Program-made: the position numbers and the translations under genes
NCBI RefSeq assembly: GCF_019649055.1
Contig: NW_026570257.1
Span: 1,116,001-1,180,000 of the forward strand
Reading direction: 5' to 3'
From: Paramacrobiotus metropolitanus
Lineage: Eukaryota > Tardigrada > Eutardigrada > Parachela > Macrobiotidae
Length of the DNA: 64,000 nt
Shown: in pieces, positions 34,299 through 48,000 of the stretch
How positions within the stretch are numbered: the stretch's first letter is position 1
How the letters are laid out: the number at the start of each line of letters is the position of its first letter
The notes under the pieces: generated by a model
What the model was told of the DNA's origin: nothing
The model's input: the letters and a program-made list of their open reading frames with translations, nothing else
The model's database searches: none

Positions 34299-34380
34299 AT
34301 TAAAAAGGGTGCCTATAATAAACGGGGTGTGAAAAGGGGTGCCTATAATAAACGGGGGTTTTAGGGGGTGCCTATAACGG
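34299..34380 (+). repeat. short tandem repeat, GGGTGCCTATAA units
   Basis: Three imperfect copies of GGGTGCCTATAATAAACGGG, about 30 bp apart, lie 3' of the C48-like frame and abut the dispersed repeat at 34385. No function is evident. Confidence 0.6.
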
Positions 34381-34384
34381 TTTC

Positions 34385-35030
34385 CAAAAAAATAAGCAAC
34401 ATAAATAAAACGTATAAATTGAAAACCATAAAATTCTATGACCAAAACGTGGTATCGACATTATTTCTGCGTAATTAAATATATTACTACCGCTTGTTCT
34501 GGGACCAAAAACCTGAAACTCGTTGGTCTTGCCTCGCTGGCTTTTAACAAACGTTAAATCTACGCGTACCAAAACTAACGCCTCCACTGTACTGTTTCCG
34601 GATTGCCAAGGACTCTAACAATACCGCGTACTGCCAAATACCATTTTTTTAACAAAATTGTAACCGAATCTCTTGACGCTTAAGCCGAAACGGTGAATAG
34701 TAAAACTTAGTTCAGTAAAATAAATATATTTCATATAATTAACCAGGCGACGATACAATATATTAGTAATCATATAGCATCAATATGTATTATTGTATTA
34801 CGTAACAATTGTACATATAACATATTGTATTAATATATTAAAATCTGTCATTTTTCTAGCGTTCCTGTTTTGGTTTGGCTTTGAAGAGATTACGATAAAA
34901 AGATAATTTTCTCGAATTCTCTGTTTTGAGAATCACCGTACTCCGATCACCGTCGGAGATTGTTACAGTGAGGTGCGTGGCAGATTAGTGTCACCGCAAG
35001 CCGCATTAAAGGTAGTTTTTTTACACAATT
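34385..35030 (-). repeat. dispersed repeat, fullest copy of family R
   Basis: The minus strand of 34560-35030 matches 57245-57720, and 34385-34545 matches 574-720. This copy therefore joins two blocks found separately elsewhere. A boundary at CTTTAATGCGGCTTGCGG is shared by the two longer copies. No transposase or terminal inverted repeat is visible. Confidence 0.65.
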
Positions 35031-35264
35031 CATTACAACTCAACCACAGGTTGTTGAGAGTGGCAGGCAGGGCCGGCTAAGAATACGCGTACTACACAGA
35101 TTATTTTGTACCGTGCTACAGGTGCAGGTGAAACTGATAGCTAGCATACATCACCAAGAAATGATTACAAGTAAATCGAAGCAAGATGCTTGAGAAAAAG
35201 TCGGTTATCGTAGCAGTTTTGCAGAAAACGTAGGTTGCTAATATATTTCCCATCGATCTGCTTA

Positions 35265-36440
35265 TACTAAGGAGGACAAATCCACGGGCGCGAGCCCGTG
35301 GAAAGGATTTGGAAAGGAAATTGCCATGGAATTCCATGGAATCCGTGGATTTACGGAAATCCAAACGGATTTCCGTAATTCCAAGGATTTCTTAGTTTTC
35401 GTTGGAATACCGTTATTGAACTATCTCTTTACATAACTATGAACAAAAAATCATTTTGATTAACTTCAGCTGCTTAATTTCTGCGCATTCGTCATTAAAA
35501 ACTTCATTTGAAACTCTAAACGGATTAAAGAAACCTAAACATTTACTATCTGCCTATCATAAACCAAGGCAGACTGGCAGTAATATGCTGCTGTAGTATA
35601 GACTGTATACTATACAGTGTATAGTATACTAAGTATAGTACCGGTACGATTTACGAATACTGTCGGCCATGCATACGCAAGTTGAAGAAAGCGAAAAACA
35701 ACATCAAAAGTCGGCAGATTGTAGATTGTTAGCTACTGAGCGCTGCCCTTAGATATCTCCGTATCATCCTTTCCAAGAGGATGACTTTGATTTTTCTCTT
35801 GTTTTGGTCAATTTAAGTATACGGTTTCATATTTTGACTTACTTTGATAGAAAAATTAAAAATGATTGAACTCGAAATTTCTGAACTCTGCAAATGTTGA
35901 AGAGCGGTTCCTTTACGTTGCAGCCGGTCGAATTTCTGTTCTCTGTTTGCTCTTTTATGGATTTTTTTAAGTTCATGCTTCGAAATATTATATGAGCTAA
36001 GTTTTTCTAGTATATTTGTTTTGCCAGGAAATCTGAACACCGGGTGACCGAAATATGCAAATTTTTGAAGAAGAACATTGTTTTCTCTCGGATAGATCAA
36101 GCAGACTTCCTGATCTATTGAGAATACAAAAGAAACAAAATAGAAACAGTAACGTTCGCGGCTACTATACTGGCGATTACGCTATTTTCAAAATAAATCG
36201 TTTGAGACCGGAAGACGAGGTAATGTAAAATTTGCAGCCGCCTGTCGAAAACAACACGAAAATGTTTTGTTTTCATTGTTTTTCCCTGACATTTCTATGC
36301 GCTTGGAATTCCAAATACAGGAATTGGAATTCATTGAATTCACGGAATCCAATTTCAAATCCGAGCCGCCCGCGAGGAGCACGGATTTGGAAATTGGATT
36401 CCCTCCGTGGAATTCCATTTTCCTTGGACGGTCGTTCCTT
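35265..36440. repeat. two foldback-rich GGAATTCC segments
   Basis: 35270-35390 and 36290-36430 are both built from short palindromes (GGAATTCC, ATGGAATTCCAT, GGATTTCC) and both contain a GC hairpin core (for example CACGGGCGCGAGCCCGTG). They may be the two ends of one foldback-type element of about 1.15 kb. The sequence between them is AT-rich with no supported gene, including 35565-35640 (TATACTGTATAC-like). Confidence 0.4.
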
Positions 36441-36686
36441 AGCTTATACGAACGTGCACAGAGGAACATGGGAGAGCTCCAAAATCAATTTTTTTCAATA
36501 TGTATTGAGTATAAGATTACAGCACTGACGTAAACAGCTTTCAGTATTCTTTTGATTTTCTACCGGTAGGAAGTTTCTCAATATAATTCTCATACACAAC
36601 TATAAGATCAATGGTTCTGTTTTTTGAATAAAGCGTCACTGACGACTGCACAGATATCTGCTCTTAAAATTATATAATTTCTACGT

Positions 36687-39600
36687 TTAGCCGCCGCGTC
36701 CCCCCATAAACTGTTGCATGAGCATCAGATACTGCAGTAGCTGATTCAGCACCTGGTTGTTATGATTCGGTGGACGGGTCGTGGCGTGCGTCGTCGGCCG
36801 GTAGAACGGGAACGCCGGATGCGGCGGCGGTGTCGGACGCGTTGTGGGGCGCGGTGGGTGTGGCCGTGTGGTCGGGCGGGTCGGCGTCGTGGTGCGCTGG
36901 GTGGTGGTGGTCGTTGAGCGGGTGCGGCGCGGCCGACGGGTGGTGGTCGTGGTGGTGCGGCGGGTGCGGGACGGTCGGTGCGACGCGGTGGAAGGGGCCG
37001 ATGAGGCCGGTGCAGTGAAGGCGACCGACGAGGCGCGCGTAGTGGACGCAGCCTGGGACCCGGTTGTCAAAGCCGGTGCAGAAGTGGGGGCGGCGGTCTT
37101 CCCGATGGTGCCGGAAGTGGATTGCACCGTGGATGCGGTAGTAGGGGAACCACCTGTGGTAGCGGAAATCGGTGCGTCAGTTTGTTCGTTTGGCGAATCG
37201 GTTGGATCCGTACCGGAAGTTTCCGCTGGTTGGGTGGTTTGCTCCGGGCCTTCACTGTTACCGCTGGAAGTCGATTCTGATACTTCATTTGGTTCTGACG
37301 TAGCAGAGGACACCGGTGATCCGGTGCTTGGTTCATCGGAAGTCTCCTGACCGGTAGTCGAGGATCCACTTCCGGTTGTGGTGAAAGTGCCGTCTGGCCC
37401 ATCAGTATCACCGGCGCTGGACGTTGACGCTGGATTTGGAGAAGTTATGCTGTCTTCCGACTCGGTGTTCCCGCTGGCACTTGTTCCATCATTTTCGTTC
37501 GAACTCGTTGTCGTCACCGAAGTCAGTGAGTCGGTTTGCTCACCGGAAGGCTCGCTGGACTGACCGGCACCGGTAGTTGCAGTGGCGTCCGGTGTTTCCG
37601 AGCCGCTGTGTGACACGCTGAACCCGGTCGTTTCGCCGGTTTCGTTCTGGTCGGATGATGGCGTTGACGATGTTGCGGACGAGTCTCCAGAGCCTGTTGC
37701 CGGGTTACCGTTAGCTTCGGAGATCCCGAATGAGCTTCCCGTAGCGGCACTGGTCGACTCGCCGTTCGTACTCGGTGTGAATGGAACTTGCGACGTGGAG
37801 CCGGCGTCGGAGGATTCCGTGGTGGAGACGTCCTGCGTCTCGGAACCGGTAACGGATGTCGTGCTGGGTCCGGTTGGGTCGCCGGTTTCATTTTGATCGG
37901 TCTGTGGATTGGACGACTGTTGTGTTGAAAGGTCATTCGTATCCCCGGAAGTAGTTGAGCCGGGTGTCGTGGATTCATTGGAATCCGCATCAACCGTCGA
38001 TGTCTGTGGTGAAGAACCGGATTCTTGACCATCGGGTTGGTCACTTCCAGAGGTCGTCGGCGAGTCGTTGTTGCCCGCGGTAGTAGTAAAACCGGAAGTC
38101 GTTGATTTACTAGAAGAATCGGAGTCATCGGTAGATGTCGTTTGAAACGATGCACTCGAGTCGGAACCGTCAGGTTTACCGGTTCCGGATGTGGTCGACG
38201 AACCGTCGTCACCTCCCGCTGTACTAGCACCGTAAGTGGTGGACCCCCCGGACGCATTGGTATCTCCGGTAACTGATGACTGGGAAGATGAATTAGAGTC
38301 GGAACCGTCGGGTTTATCGGTTGCGGACGTGGAAGAACCGTCGTTATCCTCGGTTGTGCTGGAACCGGAAGTGGAGGACGAGCCATCGCTGTCCGCCGTT
38401 GTGCTTAAACCGGAAGTGGACGAATCTGAATCGTCGGGTGTAGACGATTGTGGTGATACGCTGGACCCGTCGCTATCAGACTGCCCGGTTACGGGGACAG
38501 ATGACGGGGTTGGGTCATCGCTATTTCCGTTTGTGCTGGAACCGGATGTGGATGACTCGGAATCGCCCGTCGATGGCTGCGGTGATCCGCTTGAGCCGCC
38601 ACCGTCCGGTTTATCGGTTGCGCTGTTGGTGGCGCTGTTATCTGTTTGATCGGAGCCGGAAGTGGTCAGTGTCGACCCGGTGCCGGTTACATCGTTATCG
38701 TTACTGTCCGATGTTGCGGTTGGTGAAACAACAGTTGTGCCGTCTTGGTTATCGGACTGGCCAGTAAATGGTAGGCTGGCACTTGTGGTAACGGTGGAGC
38801 CAGTAACGGTACCAGCATTGGTTACATCGTTGCCATTGGATGTAACGCTTCCGGTACTGGTTACATCGTTATCACCAGTTGTAACAGTTCCGACACTGGT
38901 TACGTCGTTATCGTTACCGTCGGAAGTAGTAACGATGGCGGTGACGGCTCCGCTACTGGTTACATCGTTATCGCCACCATCAGACGTGATTATGGTGAAA
39001 CCAGTAACGGCTCCGGCACTTGTTGCACCATCATCGTTACCACCAGTCGTTGACATTATGGGAGCAGTCGTTGTTTCGTCTTGGTTATCCGACTGGCCAG
39101 TGACCGGAACCCCTGATCGTGTGGTAATTGTGCCACCCGTAACCGTTGATGCCGGTGGTACAGTGCCACCGGACTGACTGGGTTGGTTGGTCGGGTCGAA
39201 GTCCAGAATGTCCGAACCGTCCGTTGTCAAACCACTCGGTAGGTTGGACGTCGTAGCGCCGGTTCCAGTGGTGCCGCTTGAAAAGGTCACACCACCGCTG
39301 CTCGTCGGTGTTACCGCACCATCGTTGTCATTTGTCGACGAACCGGAAACGCCGTCCTCGGATGTACTACCGGTTGACGACATCGTTGTGATGGACACAA
39401 CCGGTGTGTTTTCATTATCACCTGTGTTACCGGTTGAAACCACCGTTGAAGCACCCTCGGAAGGACTTTCAGTGGTGAAACCTGTTCCGGAAGTTGCGTC
39501 ACCGTCGGCGACGGTCGACGCTGAATCGGTCACCGAGCTCGAGGCGCCGGTATTCGATGTACTTCCGGAGGAAGTGGCCCCTGTTCCAGAAGACACCGTG

Positions 39601-42533
39601 GATACTGCGTCATCGCCCGTTGTGACGAAAGTTCCGCCGGCCACCGGCGTGATGTCGGAATCGGAATTACCGGTTGATCCACTATTTGCCAGGGAGGTGG
39701 TTGTTTCTTCGTTATCGGTTGTCGATGTTGGGTTTGTTACAGAACCAGTGGGAGCAACGGACATCGGGCCAGCCGTAGTGCTTCCGGAAGTGCCCGCACT
39801 GATCCCCGTGGATCCTGATCCTCCCGTTGTACTGATGGCTGATGTCGTCCCGGTAACGGCGGACGTGCTCCCGGAAGATGTGGATCTGGTTCCAGAGGAT
39901 TCGGTCGACAGTGCTCCGGGAGTTGTCAGCGATGTTCCGGAAGTGGTGGACGGTGCGGGAGTGGTCGACGATGTTCCGGAAGTGGTCGACGCCGAACTGC
40001 CGGCTGTACTTCCTGGTGAAGATGCGCCAGCTCCGGACGTCGTGGATGAGGCGGTAGTGGTTGCGGACGTTGGCGTGGTACCAGTGGGCGTGGTCAATAC
40101 GCTGCTTTGTGGCGAACTGCCTGTCGGCGTCACGCTCGCTCCAGATGAACCCGTTGATGCCGTCGCCGAAGTGCCAACACTAGCACCGCTCGACGTCGAA
40201 GATGTTCCAGCAATCGTGGTCGACTGAGCGGTATTTCCAGTGACACCTGGGGACGTCGTAGTAACTCCCAATGGAGACGTTGATGTTACCGCGGCGGTTC
40301 CGCCGGACGCAGTCGATGATGCAGTTGAAGTAGGCGAACTACCTTGACCGGAAGTGGTGATGGCTGATGCGCCGCTCTGTGTGGAACCTGTCCCGGAAGG
40401 ACCCGTTAATGTTGTTGCCGAAGTCACAGTCGATGCTGTTGATGTACCTGAAGCGGTAGTCGATTGCGCAGCTATCGTGGAACCGGCGGACGTTACAGTA
40501 GCTGCCGTTGAGGGCGCTGGTGTGCCGGTAGCGGTTGTACCCGCTGTCGCCGAAGATGCGGCCAAAGTGGGTGAACTACCTTGACCGGAAGTGGTGCTGG
40601 TTGCTGTCGACGTAACGCTTTGTGCCGAAATTCCGGTGGACGTCGTGCCGGTTCCGGAGGAACCCGCTGATGTTGTTACCGAAGTAGCAGTCGACCCTGA
40701 TGAGGTGCCAGAACCGGTAGTCGATTGGGAAGCTCCAGTAGTTGCCGAAGAAGCCGATGTTCCGGTACCGGTTGTGCCGGATGTCGAAGATGCAGTCGAA
40801 GGGGACGAAGTTACTTGGCCGGAAGTTGTGGTGGATGCCGTGGATGTGCCGCTTTGTGCCGAACTTCCGGTTGGTGCCGAACTCGTTCCGGATGAGCCAG
40901 TCAATGTTGTTGCCGAAGTAACACTACCGGTCGGCGCCAGTGATGTGCCAGAACCGGTGTCAGTAGTGGTATCGGTGGATGTTGCAGTAGTGGCCGAAGC
41001 GGAGGTTGGCGTTACATTAGCGGTTGTGCCAGATGCTGTCGTAGGTGCCGAAGTGGACGACGCCGGTGCACCCGTCGCGGTGGTCGCGCCGGACGTCAAT
41101 GCCGGTGTTGTCAGACCATCGGCGGTGGTTTGTGGTGATATGTTGGCGGATCCGGTGGTTGTGTCAACCGAGGTGGACGACTGTGTAGTGGAAGTCGTCG
41201 TGGATGAGGCGGTGCATTCCTGCATCAGTTTGTTGAGTTCCGTGACGACATCTTGCAAAGTGATTGTGATGGCCGGCTCTTCAAATGTGGAAAGCGGGAA
41301 TGTGGCTTTAAAGATCTGCTTCATCTGATCACCGCGGAGTTTCAGGAGACCGGCATTAATTCGTAGCTGAATAATAACATCTATAAAAAGGCAAAGAGGT
41401 AATTCTGGTTAATTTTCGATGTCCAGTTAACAGTACCACTACCTAGTACATGTACATGTACACAATACGCTGTTATTATTAAGCAAAAAATTTGATACTT
41501 TTCATATAGACAGATAGATATACAGTGTACATTTGACTGCGGTGTATGTAACGTTTGTACATATTATATGTGCATATCTACAATTGTATATTGTAGCCTA
41601 CACTGTGCATTACTACCATATTATTGTACAATATATACTTATTATACACTGTATTTATATAATAATTATTAGAATAACTATAATAACCTATTAATGTACG
41701 CTTTCGGCTGCTAAATTTATGCCCACAAATACGAGGCGTATATGTGTACCATAAAGGTGACCTTACTGTTTCGGACAGCCCAGGACGGTGTGACCGTTTT
41801 CAGGACGGTCTGCTTGAGGCCGGTCAGAGGATTATTGTACTGGAGATTCTTGGTCAGTTTGTTATCGGTCACCGGTGTGCGTCCAATGAAGACCGTGGTC
41901 CCATCGAAAGCCTGTGCTAGTGCGTCGTCCAGTGCGGATTTCGGGAACAGTTTCCCAATCGCCGATGTCAATGCCGCCCCTGTCGCTCCCGCATCCCGGA
42001 TGTCGGATGAAGCGGAGCTGATCATGTCCGATTTGGACGTATATTGGTCCAGATTTTGCTAATAATAAATGATCTAAATTAATTTCGGTAGATCGGTGGT
42101 TAATTAATTTTTTTACATAAATATAGATATACCTTGATGCTCTGCAGCTGCGGTGTGATGGACCATGTACTAACTCCTTTGGGCGTCAGCGCTTTATTCA
42201 GGCTGGATATTTGTGTGACGTTCTGAGTGAAGAACGGGACGCTAAACAGAACATTCCGGTCCTTGTACACTCCGTCGCTTTCCACGGCACACGCCATGAC
42301 ATCCGCCGTCTACGCCAAAATGGAGTTAATAAACAGACAGTTTTTACAGGGCTGTAGTCAAAATACTAAAAGTTCTCACTATACTCCTATAATACGGATC
42401 GTATTTTTTTCTTTATTCACAATGTCAGCGAACACCACTCATTAAGCAGAATCAAATGAAAAATTGGTCCCAAATAACTATATAGTATATAGTTATTTCC
42501 TATTACACATTGACATCACACCGTTAAGTATCG

Positions 42534-42574
<41 letters not shown>

Positions 42575-43368
42575 TTATATATATAAGTAACGACAAAATT
42601 ATGACTTATTTGTGTTTATGTAATGACTGTACCGTAACAGAATCTTGTTAACATATAATGTTTTTTTATTTATGTATTATTGTGAGAGTCTTCCACTAAG
42701 AACCGCCAAACAAACCCGATATTATAAAATAAATAATTACCGTAAGTATCAGTACATTACAAATAATTTATGTTTTTATATGGTCTTGAATTGCCCTTCG
42801 AATCAAAGTTTGCATCTGCAATGCACAAATTTTTAAATGAAATGTGTGCCTTACGCCGTTTTCCAAAGCATTCACGGCATCGTCAAAATTGCTGGCATAA
42901 ATGGGAACTGGATCAATGGGATTATCCGGGCCTGCGATTTTCAGTAAAATATTTTGGAAGTATCCGGGAGGCATACCCACATTGTTGTATAAATCATCGA
43001 TCTGTAATCACGATCCAGACACTGACAATTTTGAATAAAACATTATACTGATTTATTTACTCAGGTTGGCGGTTCAATACCGTCTGAGTTTTTCTGTCAA
43101 AGTAAAACTGATAACTTTAATTAAAATAGTTGCAGTTATTATACATTAGTTACAACTTCAATTACAATTATAATTATTTTGTAATTTAACTGTAATAATA
43201 ATTAACATTAAAATTATTAACATTATAATTACGCTTGCGTACCGCTACGGTGACGACTTTGAGTGGCTTGATAACAACAGTGGGATCTGTACATGCCGGT
43301 GAAGCCACTGGCACAAAACCAGCTAAAGTCAGAGCAAATACAAAGGTCACTCCGGTACTGCGCACCAT
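36687..43368 (-). CDS. large secreted mucin-like protein
   Basis: Five exons, 43368-43243, 43001-42855, 42309-42133, 42058-41750 and 41366-36687, all in phase 0, encode about 1812 residues. Exon 1 is a clear signal peptide (VTFVFALTLAGFVPVASPAC). Exons 2-5 start (residues about 43-300) form a folded-looking domain that I do not recognise. The rest is over 1400 residues of Thr/Ser/Gly/Ala, later Asp-rich, with NDNDVTS repeats (about 38780-39000). It closes with an Arg/Thr/Pro stalk and the ending NQVLNQLLQYLMLMQ followed by GGRGG. Heavy O-glycosylation is expected. No transmembrane or GPI signal is obvious, so it is probably secreted. Intron 2 holds a (TA)n tract at 42539-42572. It is divergent from the Ig gene 1.7 kb away; a truncated copy lies at 19.4-22.3 kb. 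Confidence 0.8.
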
Positions 43369-44655
43369 ATTGTCACTCAGTTACTTCCGGCCAGTATCGA
43401 GAAACGTGTACTACAGAAACACTCAACTAAAGAAAATGTCCTATTCGTTATTGAACTTCTCATAATCAATGGATTCACGTTTTTCCCGAAATTTTCTTTG
43501 CCGTCGCAGCAGAAGTGTGAAGTGGGTGAAACTGCTGAACGCGGTAAGGTTCTAACCTTCATGATTCAGCAACATGCCGGAAACTCAGGAATATACACCG
43601 TGTTGCCGTGTATCTAACCAGGTAGTATTTACTTCGTAGTTAGACTGCAAAGAAAACGCTCATGCATATAAATATGAGAGTTTCTGAAAAAGTTCCATTT
43701 TCCATACATAGCCTTGTAAGCGGACCGATCTTAGAATAATGTGTACAGTACATACAGCCTGTAACAAGTGTATAATATACAGTATAAATCAGTTCATGCA
43801 GCTCACGGGAATTATAGTCGTCAGCCAGAGTCAGTCATATGCATACTACTTTGTATGTAGATATATCATATATGCACTCGCATTAAATAAACCATAACCT
43901 TTTTTCCTTTATTTCGGCAGCAGCCAGTTCATATAAGAATAAGCTTGCGCTGGTAGAAACTAATTAAAACGATTGAAAATTTAAAAGGCACATGCAGACC
44001 ATAATCTCCATATAAAGACTAAGTGAAGTACGTACTCGTATTATGTATAACTGTAAAAGTATTAAGTGTATTGTATTCGTAGCCAAAGTGCCATCGTCTG
44101 CACATTTCCATAAATACAAGTATAGATATTAATGACGTTGAATATCAAATAGTTTTATAAGTTAACATAATCAAGCTTTGTCAAATGAGCAGTTTCCGTA
44201 CTCGTATATGTAGAAAGAAGTATGCCGGAGTCCGGAGATAAAAAAAAGATAATCAACGAGCACCATTAAGTAATCGTACGATAAGCGCTTAATTTTTTTA
44301 TATTTTTTGACATATCTATTTTAATTTAGTAAACTTACAGGATAATGGGAAGAATGACTATCCTTCTTTATTGATAATCATTATAGACTGATATCATACA
44401 GTTGGCGTTACAATTAATGTAAAATAACATCAAACTCTTGCACATCAAAATCTGTTTCAATATGCAGTATACCTTCGTCGAAGTAGACGCCAGTCAGTAC
44501 ACAGTAAAACTCGATAAGGAGATTAAAGACAAACTTACGAAAAAGTAATAAATTAATTTGTGCGTGTACTTGTACTGTGGGACATCGGAATTATAATGGG
44601 AGCACAATATGGAAATTTGATCAATGGAAAATAATGGAAATTTATAATGGGAATT
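43369..44655. other. intergenic region between divergent mucin and Ig genes
   Basis: This AT-rich 1.3 kb should hold the mucin promoter. No gene or named motif is supported. Near 44580-44650 a short ATGGAAATTT-type repeat precedes the conserved 5' flank of the Ig gene. The left duplicate of the pair lacks this whole region. Confidence 0.5.
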
Positions 44656-45095
44656 TAATCAATGCTTGCAGCGCCCCCGCTGTCCCGTTAAGACAGCAAA
44701 ACCTCGCAGTAGGCGGGACTTCGGTAGGCAGCTGTGACCATTGGGTATTAGCCCAAGTCCATTGAATTCACACTGGCACATCGAGACCGCCGTGACGCCG
44801 CATTTTAATCAGTCGATCCTTTTGTGGGTTCTTGAAATTAAAGTGTCAGCCAGTTTAGCGACTTCCATCGCTTCAGTTAGGTTTATTCGCTGAGACTGAG
44901 TTGGTCATGATTTGTTGATCCTAGTAGAATTAAAATTAAAAACGCTCGCTCACTTCGCTCGCTCGCTTGATTAGATCTCTAAACCTTTTGGTTTGAGATA
45001 AAGTGTGTCGGCGAAATTCGTCCATTCTCCTGGAATCTCAAAAGAGTTTGCGTTGTCGTTTTTATCCATCCCGTCCGTCGTTCTCCGGTTTAAAG

Positions 45096-48000
45096 ATGAA
45101 TGATCTGGTAAAGATCCTAGTCGGTGGATTCCTCCTATCAACAGGTGAGTTATTTTTAATAATCATGGATTTTTCCTGTCTGTCTGGTGCGCAAAGAGCT
45201 GAAGGGTTGATTTAAAATCAGAATTTTTGAAAACTCCTGCCTGAACTTCCTGGTTTTCTTAAGCGTGTGGGACCAACGCGGAAATTTGAAATTAATTGGA
45301 ATCATTCGTTTCGTATTGTTAATCGCGAGTCGTTCATCTGTGGAAACCGATGGCTGAAAAATGCAGAAATGATAATATTCTTGTAATGTAAAAACTTTTG
45401 CAAGGCATAAAATGTGTATGGTGTATTGGTGTCGACTTTTTCTGATTTTTTATTGATTTTGATTTTTAAATGGAAATAATCTCCGTGAGCATTAAATTGA
45501 GGGAAAATTTATCATTAGGCAGACAAGTCATGATCAGGATGGTTTTGAATTAAACTCACTTGAGATTTTTATCGAGAAGTAATTCATAATTTATCAAATA
45601 AAACGAAGAATTAATTTCCTGTAATATAAAAGTATTTTTCCTGCAGCAGTTATCTTTTACCCTTGTTCTGAAGATGAATAATATTAATTTATTTTTATGA
45701 AACTTTTTGCGGTTGTAACAGGCTGTTAAACTATTCCGAGCCGAAAATCGTCAGAAATGCCTGTTTACTGTGACTTCCATGCGCGGTTCCTCGAACGCTC
45801 GGAGCCGTTGATTGTTCTCTATTATGCAATCGGCTTTAGCCAAAAAGCCTGTCTGCGCGGTCTTGGCCCATTCATTCGCACGTGAATCACTGGATCGCGT
45901 CCGGCTTAATTAACTGACCAGTGTAGCAGAGCGCAGACAGACAGGCAGCATGTACGGCGAATTTTCTGAGCCGTGTGTCAGTCACACAGCGACACAGCCC
46001 AGCTGCGGTGCAGCGTAGCGTGAACGGTCAGTTTGATTATTACCGGTCCTGTGGCCGGCAATAAAGCATGACCGCAGATTACACTGCACGATAAGGCAGG
46101 AAAAATTCCAGAAATTACCCAGCCTAGTCGTAAATCGGCCATTTTCCCGATTGAAATTTGATAAAATAAATTCCCTGCAAATTAGTTGTGTGGAAAATTG
46201 CGGTCGAATTGTCGTTCTTGGAAATTTTAAATTGTTGTTTGCGTGTTTTCGTCCGTTCCGTTGGAGCGAAGCGTATTTTGCACGATTGAGAATAGTGTGT
46301 GTGTTAAATTTCTGACCGATAAATCGTTCTTTAACCAGACGGGCAATAAATTTTGCTGCGCGACCGTAATTTCGAATTCTGCAGTTATCTGATCTAATTT
46401 CGAGATTTGTTGGTAAACACGCGTGTTAGGGCGCTCGTCTAAAATATGTAAATTTTTATCGAGCGCATCCTAGTTGAAAGGGAGTGGCTGCGTTTGAGTC
46501 TTTATGCGGAATCACGTAGCAAACGAGTTCGATGTTGATGATTTGGAGTGCAGGACAATTGCTGCAAAAATATGCGAATAATTTTCTCTACAGCCGCATC
46601 CGATTAAAATTTCACAGATAATATGATTTTAATTCACTAGAATATTAACCCAGAGTAATATTAAATTAACCCAATTTAATATTAAATGATAAATGCCTTC
46701 AATTCTTAAAAAATCGTTAAGTTACGCCACTACCTTGGACGTTCCGTAATAAGGAAAAGAAAATGAAATGTGGGAGTTTCGTACTGAAAAATAAAAATGA
46801 ATTTCCATTTTGTCACTTTTTGGGCGACTTATTTTTTCTCTGACCTTGATGTTGCATCAATGACGTAGAAATTAATAACTATTAATTTTTAAGTGATTTA
46901 CTTTCGTTAGATTGAGGAACTCGTATTTTCGTCAGATGAGTTGTCAATTCTTGCAGTGTCCGCGGTATTTAATCCGGATACCGACATCGTATTCACACCC
47001 TGGACACCGACCGGCATAAAATATGTCCAGCAGAATTCCACCGTGGAAGTCAAATGTTCAGCCATGAGCAATCGGATGTTATTTGTCGCCAATAGTACTC
47101 TGGAAAGTAATAGCACCGCTAAGTTCCGGTAAGCTATTTTCTGGTCTTATTATGCTTAAGAATGATTTAATTTATTTATTTGTAAAATTAGTTACCGTAT
47201 TATTTTTTGAATAATAGTATCGAATTCCTTTGCGCGAAAATATCCGCCGATTTGTTTTACAGATTTGATGCGCCTTCAATGGAGCTGCCGGGTGATGACG
47301 GGAAAACGCACCGCTGCTCGCCGATGGCCTCCGCCAAGATTGAACATTTTGGCGCGGAGAATGTGGGTAATTATACCTGCTTGGTGACGATTGCCGGGAA
47401 AGTCGAGGGCCACCGAAGTGTCTTCATCAATTACTTCCGTACGTTACGCCTGTTTTAACGTAAAATAATATTATAAGATTGATGTTATCGTCAGTAATTA
47501 ATTGAAAAGATGCATGAAAAATAATTTAAAAAATACCGCGGTGTTTTTACAGCCAGCCTGAATTTATCTGGAACACCGGAAGTCGTGTCTAGTCATCTCG
47601 GAGCCGACATGGTGGAGCTGGTGTGCAGCACGCCGACGGTGCCCCACTGGGCGTCGGGCGGGGTCACCGTGTACTGGCAGTTTCCCAACGGGACCAACAT
47701 CACCACGAGTACGTTGTCTTTGCATTTTCTGTTAGTTTTCGCTCTCTGTTGTTGTCTCTTGTGCTCGTTGAAAGATGGAGAAGTGATTTTGAAATTTTAA
47801 TTTGCAGCTCATGAACTGGTCCCCAAATATGCCGCTAACGGTTTGACGCTGACCATCACCAACGTGTCGCGGACCGACGCTGGAGCGTACAAGTGTATCG
47901 CCTACCAGGTGGTGCCCAACGCCAGCGACGACGGCAGCGATCACATCGATGTGGCGTCGCGGATGATTACGTTGGCCGTCGAACGTACGTGGTGAAATAC

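Noticed and set aside
42539-42589. TA-rich tract as a functional site
   Set aside because: It is a plain (TA)n microsatellite inside a mucin intron.
44943-44965. GCTCGCTC repeat near the Ig promoter as a regulatory element
   Set aside because: It is short simple sequence absent from the paralogous 5' flank, so there is no sign of conservation.
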